In this document: piece by piece, positions 14,724 to 23,965 of the stretch | Layout of the letters: each line of letters starts with the position of its first letter | How positions within the stretch are numbered: the first letter of the stretch is position 1 | Source of the DNA: Streptomyces collinus Tu 365 | GTDB taxonomy: Bacteria > Actinomycetota > Actinomycetes > Streptomycetales > Streptomycetaceae | Length of the DNA stretch: 64,000 nucleotides | Direction of reading: 5' to 3' | NCBI RefSeq assembly: GCF_000444875.1 | Contig: NC_021985.1 | Span: 2,985,535-3,049,534, forward strand | Program-made: the position numbers and the translations under genes | Notes under the pieces: model-generated | Told to the model about the DNA's origin: nothing | The model's input: the letters and a program-made list of their open reading frames with translations, nothing else | The model's database searches: none

Positions 14724-17700
14724 GGCGCCCCCTCCAGCTTGTCGATAATCTTTGTCATTTCATCGGCTCGACTCACTTTGTTTCCCCAGTTATGCTCGAG
14801 CATGTGCTCGCGCGCCGATTTGGCCTTCTCCAGCAGATCGGCGCGAATCTTCGGGTCATTAGTCACGGCGTCGACTGCTTTTCGGACACTACTGTCCGAT
14901 GCCATGCCAGTCTTCAACCGTATTGGCTTTCCCGCGAAGTTTCCATCCTTGTCCACGTAAATGCTGACCTCATCCGGCCCTACATGTACGTGGGCTCCCT
15001 TTGTCGCCCAGTCGGATGCGACGGGGGACACCCTGATCCTACAGGGCTTGAGGCCGAGAGGATCTGATATTACCTGTGGATTATCCACGTAGCTAGCCGG
15101 ATTCGGCGCGGGTTCGAGACCGAGCGGATCGGGACTGCAATACCGCCCTGAATGCGGGTCATATTGCCGGAAGTAGTTGTAGTGAAGGCCCGATTCAGAG
15201 TCGTGGTACTGCCCTGGAAAGCGAAGAGGTGTGAAGGCCGTGCTGTCGACAGTCCACGTCATGTCGCCCCAGAGAGTCGATCTCGTACGCCACGCGACGT
15301 CGCCGTCCGCGTCGAGGAGTTCAGTCGGGCTGCCGACCAGGTCGCTGGCGATGGCGAAAAAGCGGGAATCTATCTCACGCTGTGGGACGTCCTTCGACGT
15401 TATGCGCTCGACCTGGGTGAGAGGCCTCATACCCTCATGGTTCCAAGTGAGCGTGACGGGATTGGGTATGCCCTCGGCCTGAGTGGTCTGCTCGCAGAGG
15501 GTGGTGACGTCCCAGGTGAAATCGACCTGTTCCAGTACGGTCTCGCCGTCAGCAGCGAGCCGCTGCTTGTCGATGCGGCGCGCCAGCGGGTCGTAGTGGT
15601 AGCGCCACAGAGTGCCGTCCGGGGTGACGACCGAAGTGAGTCGGTCTTCGGCGTCCCAGGTGTAGCGCCAGGTATCAGGCTTGCGGGAGAGGCGGGTTTT
15701 CTGGCGCAGAGTGACACGACCTGCGGCGTCGTGTTCGTAGCGGATCGCACCGGCACGGGTGATACGCGTGCCCTCGTACGTGCGCGATCCCCGTGCCTCC
15801 GTGCCAGGGTGTCCGTCGGGCCAGTCGGCGTGAGCTTGGTTGCCGGCGGCGTCGTAGACATAGGACTCCGCCCAGTTGGCCGCACGCACCGTGGTGACGC
15901 GACCGGTGGGATCGAGGTCGTAGTGACGTTTGCCGCCGAGGTGGTCGTCGATGCGGGTGACGTAGCCGTCGGCACGGTAGCTGTACGCGCGGTGCTGGAC
16001 GAGCTGGTCGGCAGCACCCTTGACCGTCTGAGCGGTGAGCCTGCCGACGGCATCGTAGGCATTGGTGAAGGTCACGTCGCCCAGGCGGCGGGAGGTTTCG
16101 CGGCTGAGCGCGTCGTGGGTGAACGAGAGCGTGTGCCCGTGCGTGGTGAGGGCGGTCGGATTGCCCATCACGTCGTACGTCCACGTGCTCTCCGTACCGG
16201 CGGGTGTCGTGCGGCCCGTGCGACGCCCCAGCTCGTCATACCTGTGCGTGAGCGTACGACCGTTGACCGCTTCCGAGACGACACGGCCGTGCCGGTCGCG
16301 CAGCAGCAACACGGTCGCGTCAGGGTTCGCGGCCTGAGCCAGTTGGTCGGTGAAGTCGTACTCGTACGTCGTCACCTTGCCATCGGCGTCCTTTCGGACC
16401 ACCTGACCGAGTTCGTTGCGGTCGAAGGCGATGGTCTGGCCCAGGGGGTTGGTTCGAGTGGCCAGGCGGCCTGCGGCGTCGTAGGTGTAGAGCTGGACGC
16501 GATCGTCGAAGTCGACCTCACGGATCACGCGGCCTGCCCCGTCGTATTCGTACGTCCAGGTCAGACCTTGAGGGTTGGTGACCTGGGTCAGGCGCAGGGT
16601 GGGGTCATGGTCGAACTCATAGCGGACGCCGTCGGGGCCGGTACGGGCGGTCAGCAGATCGAAGTGGCTGTATTCGAAGCGGGTGACGCCGCCGATCTGG
16701 TCGGTGTGGGTGGTGCAGTTGCCCTCGCCGTCGTAAGTCCAGCGTTCCTCTGTGCCATCGGCGTCGATGCGTCGGACCAGCTTGCCCTCGACGGACCATT
16801 CCAAGCGAGTGACGGCACCCAAGGGGTCCGTGACGGCGGTCGCGCGCCCGAAGGCGTCGTACCGATAGCTGGTGACGGCACCCAGTGCATCGGTGATCGC
16901 TATGGGCTGACCAGCCGGGTTGCAGCGGACTTGGGTGGTGTTGCCCCATGCATCGGTGATGGTGGTCAGGTGACCGGCACCGTCGTAGCCGTAGTTCGTT
17001 GTATGTCCCGAGGTATCGGTAGTGGAAGTGCGGTTGCCCCGGTCGTCATACCCGTGCCGGACCACGCTTCCGTCTGTACCGACGATCTTCGCGGGCAAGC
17101 CGAGGTCGTTGTAGGTGGCCACTGCCCGTCGCCCGTCGGGGCGGACGATCTCGGTCAGGTTGCCGGCATCGTCGTAGGTGAAGGCGGTAGTGAGGCCGAG
17201 GGGGTCTGTTCGGGACAGTAGGCGGTTGTAGCGGTCACGGACGTACTGCGTGGTGGCGCCCAATGGGTCGGTCTCGGAAACCACCTGGGAGCGTTCGTTG
17301 ATCCGGAAGTGAGTCTGATGGCCATGGGAGTCGGTCAAGGTAGTGACGTACGTGCCCGTGGCCGGATCCGGGTCGCCGTAGGCGAATCGGCTGTGCACAT
17401 GGCCCGCTTCGCCCCACTGCTCGATGCAGCGGTCGCGCTCGTCGTACACGTAGGTGAAACGACTGTCGTTGGTGTCGATCCAGGCGGTGATGCGTCCGAG
17501 TTCGTCGTTCTCGAAGCGCAGAGGCGCCCCTGACGAGTTGATGACTTCGGCCAGATGGCCATCCGAGTAGCCGTAACGCAGTACGGTCTCTCCCCCGCCC
17601 TGGTCGCCCCGCGCTAGGTACAGGCCGGTGATACGACCGTCCTGCGCGGTCAGGTTCACCCGATAGCCACAGCTGTGGGTGACGGAGAGAGGGGTGCCTT

Positions 17701-19363
17701 CTGTGTCGTGGTCGAAGGTGATCCAGTTGCCGTTTCGGTCGTCGACCTGCCGAAGCAGTGCAAGGGACTCGGTCTGGTCCTCGAAGTGCCAGACCCGGCC
17801 CGTCTCGGGTGCCGTCACGGTGTAGCCGTCGGTGACTCGGTCGAGCGGCCAGCGAGGGCCTCGCTCCGGCATGACAGGCAACCCGGGTGCCGGGTGAGGA
17901 TACGTCAGCAGCATCCCTTCCTCGGCGACGAACACCACACCTTGCGCGTCGATCTCCAGACGCTGATCCAGCGTGCTCGACCACTTCGGGCCAAACCAGC
18001 GCCCTGACCTGTACGACGAATTGAAGTACCGCCCGATGACCAGGGGCAGGTCGGCAGGAAGGGTCAGGTCCGTCTGCGGAAGAACCATGTGTCCGGATGC
18101 GATATCCACCGGGTCCTCGCGGCACTCCTTCCCCGCGTGCTCCTGCGCACTGGACTCGGGATTGTCGTCCGCGTTGTTCCTGGCGGCGCTCCCTTCGGAG
18201 TTCGCTGCCGCTCCCCGCTCCCCCGCAGCCCCCTCCTCAGCCCCCTTCACGCCGCTCTCCGCGGCGCGGGCCCCGTCCACGGCCGCGCCCTCTGCCCCGG
18301 CCTCCGGGATGAGGAACTGGGGAAGGAGTTCGCCGCCGACCCCACCCGGGTCCTGGAGGAAGGAGTTCCACAGGTGGTCGGCGGTCTGGGTGGGGTGGGT
18401 GACCATGTGGACCGCGCCGCCCAGGAGTTCCACCTTCGCCTGGAGCGCCTCGTAGGGGTGCGTGATCGCGTACGGGTCGAGCGGGTTGGCGTTGCGGGCC
18501 AGGTTGTTCAGGTCGCCGAGGCCGCGCACGAAGCCGCCGAAGAAGCGCATGTCCTCGGTCTTGGCGGCGTCCCAGGCGTCGGCGCCGTCGAGCTTGAGCT
18601 GGTTCAGGGCCGAGGGCTCGCTGGGGGCGTGCTGGAGTGCCGCTTCGACCCGTGCGGCCGCCTCCGAGGCGAGCTGCGTGCGCTGGCGTCTGGCCGCGGA
18701 AAGGATCGCCTCGGCCGCTTGCTTGGCTCCGTCGCCCGGGTCCTGTTCCGAGGGCCTGGGCCCCGGGTCCCTGTCGCCCGCCTCCACCGCGTCGTTGTAC
18801 GTCTTCACCTGCTGCTGGTGCGTCTTCGAGGCGGCCTTGCCCTCGCGGTACTTCGCCACCGCCTCCCGGGCCTGGCCCTGGGCCCATTCCACCGTGTGGG
18901 CGAAGTCGTCCAGGGCCGTGGCGGCGTCGCCGCACGCCTCGGCGGCCTGGCGCCACTTGGTCTGGTGGGTGGCGAACTTCTCGCGGAAGGTGTCGGCCGC
19001 CTCGCCCCGGAAGTCGGACGAGTCCAGCTTCTGCATGCCGGAGGCGACGGCGCCGAAGGACTGCGCGAAGGTCCGCAGGTGCCCCGCGGTCTCGCGCAGC
19101 TTCCCGGGGTCGCCGTGGATCAGCTCCTTCGGGTCCTCGGTCTCGTCGAGCTGCTGTTCGTCCACGTGCGCGCCCAGCTTGGACGCGGTGGAGTCGCCCC
19201 AGTCGTCGACCTTGTCGGCCGCGCCGTGCGCGCCGGCCCAGTCGAGCGCGTCGCCCACGCCGTGCGCGCCCTCGTCGATGACGTGGCCCGTCGTCCGCTT
19301 GACGTGGTCGTAGCCGGACTTGAGCGACCCGACAGCGTGGTTGAACTTGCTGGTGAAGGACAT
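14720..19363 (-). CDS. RHS-repeat polymorphic toxin with T7SS-type N-terminus
   Basis: A 1547-residue protein. Residues 1 to about 350 are helical and resemble the putative type VII secreted leader found on actinobacterial RHS proteins (GEAADTFREKFATHQTKWRQ). Next come a Ser/Glu/Ala-rich linker, a DUF6531-like segment (DPVDIASGHMVLPQTDLTLP) and a long run of YD repeats (YDAAGRLATRTNPLGQ and similar). The core closes with YCSPDPLGLEPAPNPASYVD and a second DPLGL at about residue 1438. The last 106 residues, after DPLGLKPC, are the exchangeable effector (KGAHVHVGPDEVSIYVD; REHMLEHNW). I do not recognise its activity; conserved His and charged residues suggest an enzyme, possibly a nuclease. The ATG overlaps the upstream TGA and has GGGGGAG 8 bp before it. 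Confidence 0.9.
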   Translation of the reverse strand: MSFTSKFNHAVGSLKSGYDHVKRTTGHVIDEGAHGVGDALDWAGAHGAADKVDDWGDSTASKLGAHVDEQQLDETEDPKELIHGDPGKLRETAGHLRTFAQSFGAVASGMQKLDSSDFRGEAADTFREKFATHQTKWRQAAEACGDAATALDDFAHTVEWAQGQAREAVAKYREGKAASKTHQQQVKTYNDAVEAGDRDPGPRPSEQDPGDGAKQAAEAILSAARRQRTQLASEAAARVEAALQHAPSEPSALNQLKLDGADAWDAAKTEDMRFFGGFVRGLGDLNNLARNANPLDPYAITHPYEALQAKVELLGGAVHMVTHPTQTADHLWNSFLQDPGGVGGELLPQFLIPEAGAEGAAVDGARAAESGVKGAEEGAAGERGAAANSEGSAARNNADDNPESSAQEHAGKECREDPVDIASGHMVLPQTDLTLPADLPLVIGRYFNSSYRSGRWFGPKWSSTLDQRLEIDAQGVVFVAEEGMLLTYPHPAPGLPVMPERGPRWPLDRVTDGYTVTAPETGRVWHFEDQTESLALLRQVDDRNGNWITFDHDTEGTPLSVTHSCGYRVNLTAQDGRITGLYLARGDQGGGETVLRYGYSDGHLAEVINSSGAPLRFENDELGRITAWIDTNDSRFTYVYDERDRCIEQWGEAGHVHSRFAYGDPDPATGTYVTTLTDSHGHQTHFRINERSQVVSETDPLGATTQYVRDRYNRLLSRTDPLGLTTAFTYDDAGNLTEIVRPDGRRAVATYNDLGLPAKIVGTDGSVVRHGYDDRGNRTSTTDTSGHTTNYGYDGAGHLTTITDAWGNTTQVRCNPAGQPIAITDALGAVTSYRYDAFGRATAVTDPLGAVTRLEWSVEGKLVRRIDADGTEERWTYDGEGNCTTHTDQIGGVTRFEYSHFDLLTARTGPDGVRYEFDHDPTLRLTQVTNPQGLTWTYEYDGAGRVIREVDFDDRVQLYTYDAAGRLATRTNPLGQTIAFDRNELGQVVRKDADGKVTTYEYDFTDQLAQAANPDATVLLLRDRHGRVVSEAVNGRTLTHRYDELGRRTGRTTPAGTESTWTYDVMGNPTALTTHGHTLSFTHDALSRETSRRLGDVTFTNAYDAVGRLTAQTVKGAADQLVQHRAYSYRADGYVTRIDDHLGGKRHYDLDPTGRVTTVRAANWAESYVYDAAGNQAHADWPDGHPGTEARGSRTYEGTRITRAGAIRYEHDAAGRVTLRQKTRLSRKPDTWRYTWDAEDRLTSVVTPDGTLWRYHYDPLARRIDKQRLAADGETVLEQVDFTWDVTTLCEQTTQAEGIPNPVTLTWNHEGMRPLTQVERITSKDVPQREIDSRFFAIASDLVGSPTELLDADGDVAWRTRSTLWGDMTWTVDSTAFTPLRFPGQYHDSESGLHYNYFRQYDPHSGRYCSPDPLGLEPAPNPASYVDNPQVISDPLGLKPCRIRVSPVASDWATKGAHVHVGPDEVSIYVDKDGNFAGKPIRLKTGMASDSSVRKAVDAVTNDPKIRADLLEKAKSAREHMLEHNWGNKVSRADEMTKIIDKLEGAP

Positions 19364-19950
19364 CAGTTGTTCTCCCCCGAGCCCCTCACGTCCTGAACGA
19401 GCGACGGTGTCACCGGGATCGGGCTGCCCGGCACTCCCTCGCTCGTCTCGACGTCCGTGAGCATGCCCTTGCCGGTCTGCTTCACGGAGTTCACCAGGTT
19501 CTCGCGGTCCTTCTCGCCGTACCCCGTGGTCGCCGCCGCGTGGCTGATCTGGTCCACGCTCTCCTTCTCCACCTGGTCGTTGGACGCGAAGGGGTCTCCG
19601 ACCATGGAGTTGTACGCGACCTTCAGCGAGCCCTTCACGTACTCGTCCGTCTGGTGGAAGGTGCCGGCCGCGAGCCCCATCCCCTCCGCCAGCGCGTTGC
19701 CCTCCTGCATCAGGTCGCGCACCCCCCACTGCCAGCGCTCGCAGAAGGTGTGCAGCATCGCGCCGAGGTGGTCGTCGCCGACGGCCATGCCGTCCATCTC
19801 CAGGCTGGTGAATCCGCGTCCCGCGCCCGCCCAGCCCTTCATCCCGCCGAGCGAGTCCATCTCGCCCAGCGCCTTGTTGATGCCCTCGGCCATCAGCTTC
19901 AGCCCCTGCACCCGCAGGTCGGGCTGTCCGCCCCCGCTCGGCGTGGTCAT
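19363..19950 (-). CDS. ESX/WXG-like helical protein of the RHS toxin operon
   Basis: A 195-residue mostly helical protein with a WxG-like turn (MKGWAGAGRGF) near residue 37 and a long amphipathic region (ERWQWGVRDLMQEGNALAEG). It has no signal peptide. Proteins of this type precede RHS or other polymorphic toxins in Streptomyces and are probably carried or chaperoned by a type VII secretion system. It overlaps both neighbours: ATGA with the SseB-like gene upstream, and one base with the toxin ATG. No ESX machinery genes (EccC, EccD) lie in this window. Confidence 0.72.
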   Translation of the reverse strand: MTTPSGGGQPDLRVQGLKLMAEGINKALGEMDSLGGMKGWAGAGRGFTSLEMDGMAVGDDHLGAMLHTFCERWQWGVRDLMQEGNALAEGMGLAAGTFHQTDEYVKGSLKVAYNSMVGDPFASNDQVEKESVDQISHAAATTGYGEKDRENLVNSVKQTGKGMLTDVETSEGVPGSPIPVTPSLVQDVRGSGENN

Positions 19951-20579
19951 CGCCGTTCCTCCCCCGTTCCGCCGTCCGCGTCAGCGTCCGTGTCCGTGGC
20001 CGTGGCCGGGCCGTTCAGGGCGTACGCGTCCGGCACTATCCCTACGACCGGTGGCAGCACCAGTCCCCGCTCGCCGTCCCCCGCGTCCACCAGCACCCCG
20101 CACGGCAGCCCGGCCCCGCCCTCGGCTCCTGGCTCCGCGGCCACCGCCGGTACGCCCGCGTCCAGGACCGCGGCGCCCCACACCGCCCGGTACCGCCAGG
20201 TCCGGTCGGCCTCCCCGCGCGCTCGCGCGAAGCGTGCCAGCGCGGCCTCGTCGGTGAACGCGAGCAACCACCGGGCACCTTGGAGTTCCACGGTCAGAGC
20301 CGCGCCGTTCTCCCCGTACGGGACGAGGACGCGGTTACGGCGGAACTCGCCGAGCCGGGCCCTGAAGCGACGCCTGTGCGCTGCGAGCCGGGCGGCCTCG
20401 TTCGCTTCAGCAAGCCCGCGCGAGTCGTGGTGCGGTTCGGTCCCAGAGGCGGTCCCACCGTCGGGCGACGGTTCGTCGCCCGTGCGCAGAATCGTCTGCT
20501 CCGCGATGTCCGACAGCGCCGACCTGCGCGGACGCCCCTCACTCTCGCCCGACTCCCCCGTCGGCCCAGCGCTGGCCAC
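19947..20579 (-). CDS. SseB-like protein, first gene of the RHS toxin operon
   Basis: A 210-residue protein. A disordered Ser/Glu-rich N-terminus (residues 1-60) leads to an SseB-type domain (NRVLVPYGENGAALTVELQG ... WLLAFTDEAALARFA) and an acidic, Asp-rich tail. SseB-like domains are common in actinobacterial ESX and toxin operons; the role is unclear. The GTG start has GGGGGAAGG upstream. It overlaps the ESX-like gene by 4 bp. The 160-bp upstream gap should contain the promoter of the whole toxin operon. Confidence 0.7.
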   Translation of the reverse strand: MASAGPTGESGESEGRPRRSALSDIAEQTILRTGDEPSPDGGTASGTEPHHDSRGLAEANEAARLAAHRRRFRARLGEFRRNRVLVPYGENGAALTVELQGARWLLAFTDEAALARFARARGEADRTWRYRAVWGAAVLDAGVPAVAAEPGAEGGAGLPCGVLVDAGDGERGLVLPPVVGIVPDAYALNGPATATDTDADADGGTGEERR

Positions 20580-20648
20580 AGCGCCTTCCCCCTTACCCGT
20601 ACTGTCCCGATTCGTTCGGCCGCTTTGCGATCAGTGAACGATCTTCCA

Positions 20649-20676
20649 TGCTCACATGGGGGCACTTACGTGAGCA
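20649..20676. promoter_or_regulatory. Inverted repeat upstream of the RHS toxin operon
   Basis: TGCTCAC (20649-20655) and GTGAGCA (20670-20676) are perfect 7-bp arms with a 14-bp spacer, about 70 bp upstream of the operon's first start codon. On the minus strand TTGATC and TAAGTG, 18 bp apart, may form the promoter, so the repeat would overlap it. A candidate operator. Confidence 0.35.
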
Positions 20677-20740
20677 ACGGACTTCGGATCAACAATGGGC
20701 AAAGTCGCGTCAACTACGGTCACAATCCGCGTAGTTCAAG

Positions 20741-21961
20741 TCACCCACGCGGCATCGCAACCGACTCGTCCAGGCGTACTCGCGCGAACTCGATCCTCTC
20801 GTACGGCCCCTTCTCACCCGTCTCGTACAGGATCCCGACCCTGTGCCGGTCCAGTTGGGCGAGGTCGGAGTAGCCGGCCGGTCGGGGGGACAGGGTGAGG
20901 AGCTCGGCGAAGGTTCTTCCGGCGTCCGGGCTGCGCCACAGGGTCATCGCGCGGCGGGCCGTGGGTGTGGAGGGCGCCGAGAACAGCAGAGGGGCCCCCG
21001 GGCCGTCGAGTTGGAGGACGCTTGCCTCCACCACCGGGACGCCGTCCAGTGCGGGCTGCGGGCGCCAGGGGCGGTCCAGGGTTGCGCCGCCGTCGCTGGA
21101 GTAGGTGTCCACGCGGTTGCCGGGGCTCGTGCCGTTCTGGTCGCGGGAGGTGAAGTAGACCCGGCCGTCGTCGAGTTGGGTGGCGGTCGTCTCGTTGGCG
21201 TTCACCCTGCCGTCGTGTGTGGTGTCCGTGAAGCCCAGGTGCCAGGTGTGGCCGCCGTCGTCGCTGCAGAGAGCGTGGGCGCCGTAGTACCTGGGCTCCT
21301 GGCCGGTGTCGGACGAGCCGGCCGGCGGAGCGGTGGAGTGGTCGGCGGGGATCAGCAGGCGGCCGGCGTGCGGGCCCCGGGTGAGGGCCAGGGCGTGGCC
21401 GGGGCCGGTGGCGTACCAGCGCCAGTGCGCGGGCTTCACCTCGGCCGTGATGTCCCTCGGGCGCGTGAAGCCGCGGCCGTCGTCCATGCTGCGCTGCACG
21501 AACACCCGGCGGCCACGGTCCGGCGCGGCCTCCCCGCGCATGATCTGTGCCTCGGTCACCGATCCGCCGTTGTACGAGGTGAGCAGGACGATCGCGCCGG
21601 TGCGCGGGTCGACCACGGGTGCCGGGTTGCCCCGGGTGTCGCCCTCCCCGGCGGCCACGACCGTCTGCGGGCCCCAGGTGCAGCCGCCGTCGGTGGAGCG
21701 GCGCAGCAGGACGTCGATGTCGCCGCTGTCGCCCGCGCCGTCGTGCCGGCCCTCGGCGAAGGCCAGGACGGTGCCGCGCCGGGTGACGACGGTCGCGGGG
21801 ATGCGGTAGGTGGCGTAGCCGCCCTGCCCGGCCGTGTACGGCACGGAGGAGACGCAGCCGGACGCGAGGCGCGCGGGGGGCGCGGGGCGGGCCGGGTGGG
21901 CGGTGGTGAGCGGGGTGAGGAGGGCGGTGGCGGCGAGGAGGACGCGGCTCAGCGGGGTCAC
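20741..21961 (-). CDS. Secreted exo-alpha-sialidase (BNR-repeat neuraminidase)
   Basis: A 406-residue six-bladed propeller enzyme that would release terminal sialic acids outside the cell. A Sec-type signal (VTPLSRVLLAATALLTPLTT) is followed by the FRIP-type Arg motif YATYRIPATVV near residue 50. Several Asp boxes follow (STDGGCTW, SMDDGRGF, SDDGGHTW, SSDGGAT, SPDAGRTF). Length is right for a single catalytic domain with no carbohydrate-binding module. The GTG start overlaps the stop of the response-regulator gene by 4 bp, so it is the last gene of that two-component operon. This is an unusual placement and suggests expression linked to the sensor kinase. Confidence 0.88.
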   Translation of the reverse strand: MTPLSRVLLAATALLTPLTTAHPARPAPPARLASGCVSSVPYTAGQGGYATYRIPATVVTRRGTVLAFAEGRHDGAGDSGDIDVLLRRSTDGGCTWGPQTVVAAGEGDTRGNPAPVVDPRTGAIVLLTSYNGGSVTEAQIMRGEAAPDRGRRVFVQRSMDDGRGFTRPRDITAEVKPAHWRWYATGPGHALALTRGPHAGRLLIPADHSTAPPAGSSDTGQEPRYYGAHALCSDDGGHTWHLGFTDTTHDGRVNANETTATQLDDGRVYFTSRDQNGTSPGNRVDTYSSDGGATLDRPWRPQPALDGVPVVEASVLQLDGPGAPLLFSAPSTPTARRAMTLWRSPDAGRTFAELLTLSPRPAGYSDLAQLDRHRVGILYETGEKGPYERIEFARVRLDESVAMPRG

Positions 21962-22629
21962 GCCCCCATGGTCCCCGGAGTCACCAGCCCGGACTCGTAG
22001 CCCACGACGACGAGCTGGGCCCGGTCGCGCGCCCCCAGCTTGCCCATGATCCGACTCACATGGGTCTTGGCGGTGAGCGGGCTCAGCCCCAACGCCTCGG
22101 CGATCTCGGTGTTGTTGAGGCCCCGGGCGACCAGGGTCAGCACCTGCCGCTCCCGCTCCGACAGGCACTCGGGACCGGCCGTCGGCGGGGCGGAGGGGCT
22201 GCGCAGGAACCGCTCGATCAGCCGTGCCGTCGGTCCGGGCGAGAGCAGCGCCTCGCCCGCGGCGACGACGCGGATCGCGTCGAGCAGGTCGGCGGGGCGG
22301 GTGTCCTTCACCAGGAACCCCGAGGCGCCGGCGCGCAGCGCGTCCACGATGTGCTCGTCGGTGTCGTAGGTGGTGAGGACCAGGACCCGCACCCCGGCCA
22401 GGTCCTCGTCGGCGGCGATCAGCCGAGTCGCCTCGATGCCGTCGAGCCCGGGCATGCGGATGTCCATCAGCACCAGGTCGGCGCGTTCGCTGCGGGCGAG
22501 GTCGACGGCCTCGCGGCCGGTGGCGGCCTGTCCGACGACCACCATGTCCGGCGCGGTCTCCACGAGCATCGCGAACGCGGCCCTGACCAGGGCCTGGTCG
22601 TCGGCGAGCAGCACCCGGACGGGGGTCAC
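21958..22629 (-). CDS. NarL/LuxR-type response regulator
   Basis: A 223-residue regulator. The receiver domain has the acidic pair ADD at residues 9-11, the phosphoacceptor Asp in LVLMDIRMPGLDG (about residue 54) and the conserved Lys in FLVKDTRP. The C-terminal LuxR helix-turn-helix reads LSERERQVLTLVARGLNNTE ... TAKTHVSRIMGKL. It overlaps the kinase stop by 4 bp and the sialidase start by 4 bp, so all three are one operon. A likely target site lies before the MMPL gene (26165-26180). Confidence 0.93.
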   Translation of the reverse strand: MTPVRVLLADDQALVRAAFAMLVETAPDMVVVGQAATGREAVDLARSERADLVLMDIRMPGLDGIEATRLIAADEDLAGVRVLVLTTYDTDEHIVDALRAGASGFLVKDTRPADLLDAIRVVAAGEALLSPGPTARLIERFLRSPSAPPTAGPECLSERERQVLTLVARGLNNTEIAEALGLSPLTAKTHVSRIMGKLGARDRAQLVVVGYESGLVTPGTMGA

Positions 22630-23897
22630 GCGGCGCCTCCCAGCGGCAGTACGGCCGTCACCTCGAAGCCCGGCGCGTCCGTGCGCGGCCCCGCGGTCAC
22701 CGTCCCGCCGACGCTGCGCGCCCGCTCCCGCATGCCCAGCAGGCCGTAGCCGGGGGTACCGTCCCCGGTCTCACCGGTGCTGTCGGCGTGTCCGGCGGAC
22801 CCGGCCTCCGCTCCGTCCGCCGGGCGCACCCCCGCACCCGCCCCCACCCCGTCGTCGCTGACCCGCACCCGCAGGGCACCGCCCGTCTCGTCCACCCGGA
22901 CCCGGACCGTCAGGTCCTCCCGGCCGCCGTGCCGTACGGCGTTGGTGAGCGCCTCCTGCACGATCCGGTAGGCGGCCGCCCCCACGGCCGGCGGGACCTC
23001 CCCGGCGGTGACCGTCAGGTCCACCTCGGCGCCCGCGGCCGCCCGGGCGAGGTCGGCCAGGCCCGGCAGGCCGGGGAGCGGGCCGCGGCTGTCCGGGGAG
23101 TCCGGGTCGCGCAGGACGTCCAGGGTGGTGCGCAGTTCGCCCCGGGCCGTGCGGCAGGTCTCGGCGATGTCGTCGAGGGCCCGCGCGACGGCGGCCCGGT
23201 CCAGGCGCTCGGGGTCGGCGGCGAGGACGTGCGCGGCGACCGAGGTGCGCACCCCGATGAGGGTGATGCTGTGGGCGAGCAGGTCGTGCAGGTCGCGGGC
23301 GACGCGCAGGCGCTCCTCGGCGACACGGCGGCGGGCCTCCTCCTCGCGGGTGCGTTCGGCCCGTTCGGCGCGTTCCAGGGCGGCGGCCGCGTTCTCCCGG
23401 TGCACGCGGATGTAGCCGCCGAGGACCAGCATGGAGATGATCCAGCCGCTGATCTGGAAGCTCACCGCGAGACCGGCCATGCCGTGGCGGATCTTCAGGA
23501 GCAGCATCAGCCCGATGACGGCGCAGCCGATGACGGCCGTGCGCCGGGGGCCGCTGGTGACCGCCACGGTGTACAGGACGACCATGGACGCGGCCGTCGG
23601 CGCGGAGTGGTTGAAGTCCTGCTGGTGGTAGAAGGCGATCAGCGGGATCATGATCGCCAGCGCGGCCAGCGGAGCGCGCCTGCGCCAGGCCAGCGGCACG
23701 TGCAGGACGAGCAGCAGGGTCCAGCCGAGCGCGTCCGGGTGCCGTCCGCTGCCGATGGTGACGGCGATCGCGGAGGCCAGGGCGGCGAGGCCGGCGGCCA
23801 GGGCGGCGTCCTGCCGCGGGGGCACGGCGGTCGCGGGGAGGAACGCCGCGGTCGGGCGGGGGCGGGGAGCGGTGACGGTTGCCTGCACGGTCCTCAT
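22626..23897 (-). CDS. Sensor histidine kinase (NarL-partner type, HisKA_3)
   Basis: A 423-residue kinase. The N-terminal half has about five membrane segments and little outside the membrane. The dimerisation domain carries the phospho-His in RDLHDLLAHSITLIG, and the GHKL ATPase domain follows (EALTNAVRHGGREDL; GYGLLGMRERARSVGG). It is the cognate kinase of the overlapping response regulator. The kinase starts at ATG 23897, right after a strong hairpin that ends the MMPL transcript. The operon probably has its own promoter or relies on readthrough. Confidence 0.92.
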   Translation of the reverse strand: MRTVQATVTAPRPRPTAAFLPATAVPPRQDAALAAGLAALASAIAVTIGSGRHPDALGWTLLLVLHVPLAWRRRAPLAALAIMIPLIAFYHQQDFNHSAPTAASMVVLYTVAVTSGPRRTAVIGCAVIGLMLLLKIRHGMAGLAVSFQISGWIISMLVLGGYIRVHRENAAAALERAERAERTREEEARRRVAEERLRVARDLHDLLAHSITLIGVRTSVAAHVLAADPERLDRAAVARALDDIAETCRTARGELRTTLDVLRDPDSPDSRGPLPGLPGLADLARAAAGAEVDLTVTAGEVPPAVGAAAYRIVQEALTNAVRHGGREDLTVRVRVDETGGALRVRVSDDGVGAGAGVRPADGAEAGSAGHADSTGETGDGTPGYGLLGMRERARSVGGTVTAGPRTDAPGFEVTAVLPLGGAA

Positions 23898-23909
23898 CTT
23901 CCGTTGCGT

Positions 23910-23938
23910 GTGCGCCCCCGCACAGGGCGGGGGCGCAC
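23910..23938 (-). terminator. GC-rich hairpin after the MMPL gene
   Basis: GTGCGCCCCCG (23910-23920) pairs perfectly with CGGGGGCGCAC (23928-23938). One further C-G pair gives a 12-bp stem with a 5-nt loop. It lies 28 bp past the MMPL stop and 12 bp before the kinase start. There is no U run, as is usual for Streptomyces terminators. Confidence 0.7.
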
Positions 23939-23965
23939 CGTGACTCGGCTCACGGGCCGCGGGGC

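Noticed and set aside
15152..17221. A long plus-strand open frame inside the RHS gene
   Set aside because: It is the reverse complement of the YD-repeat region; its apparent repeats are shadows of the RHS repeats.
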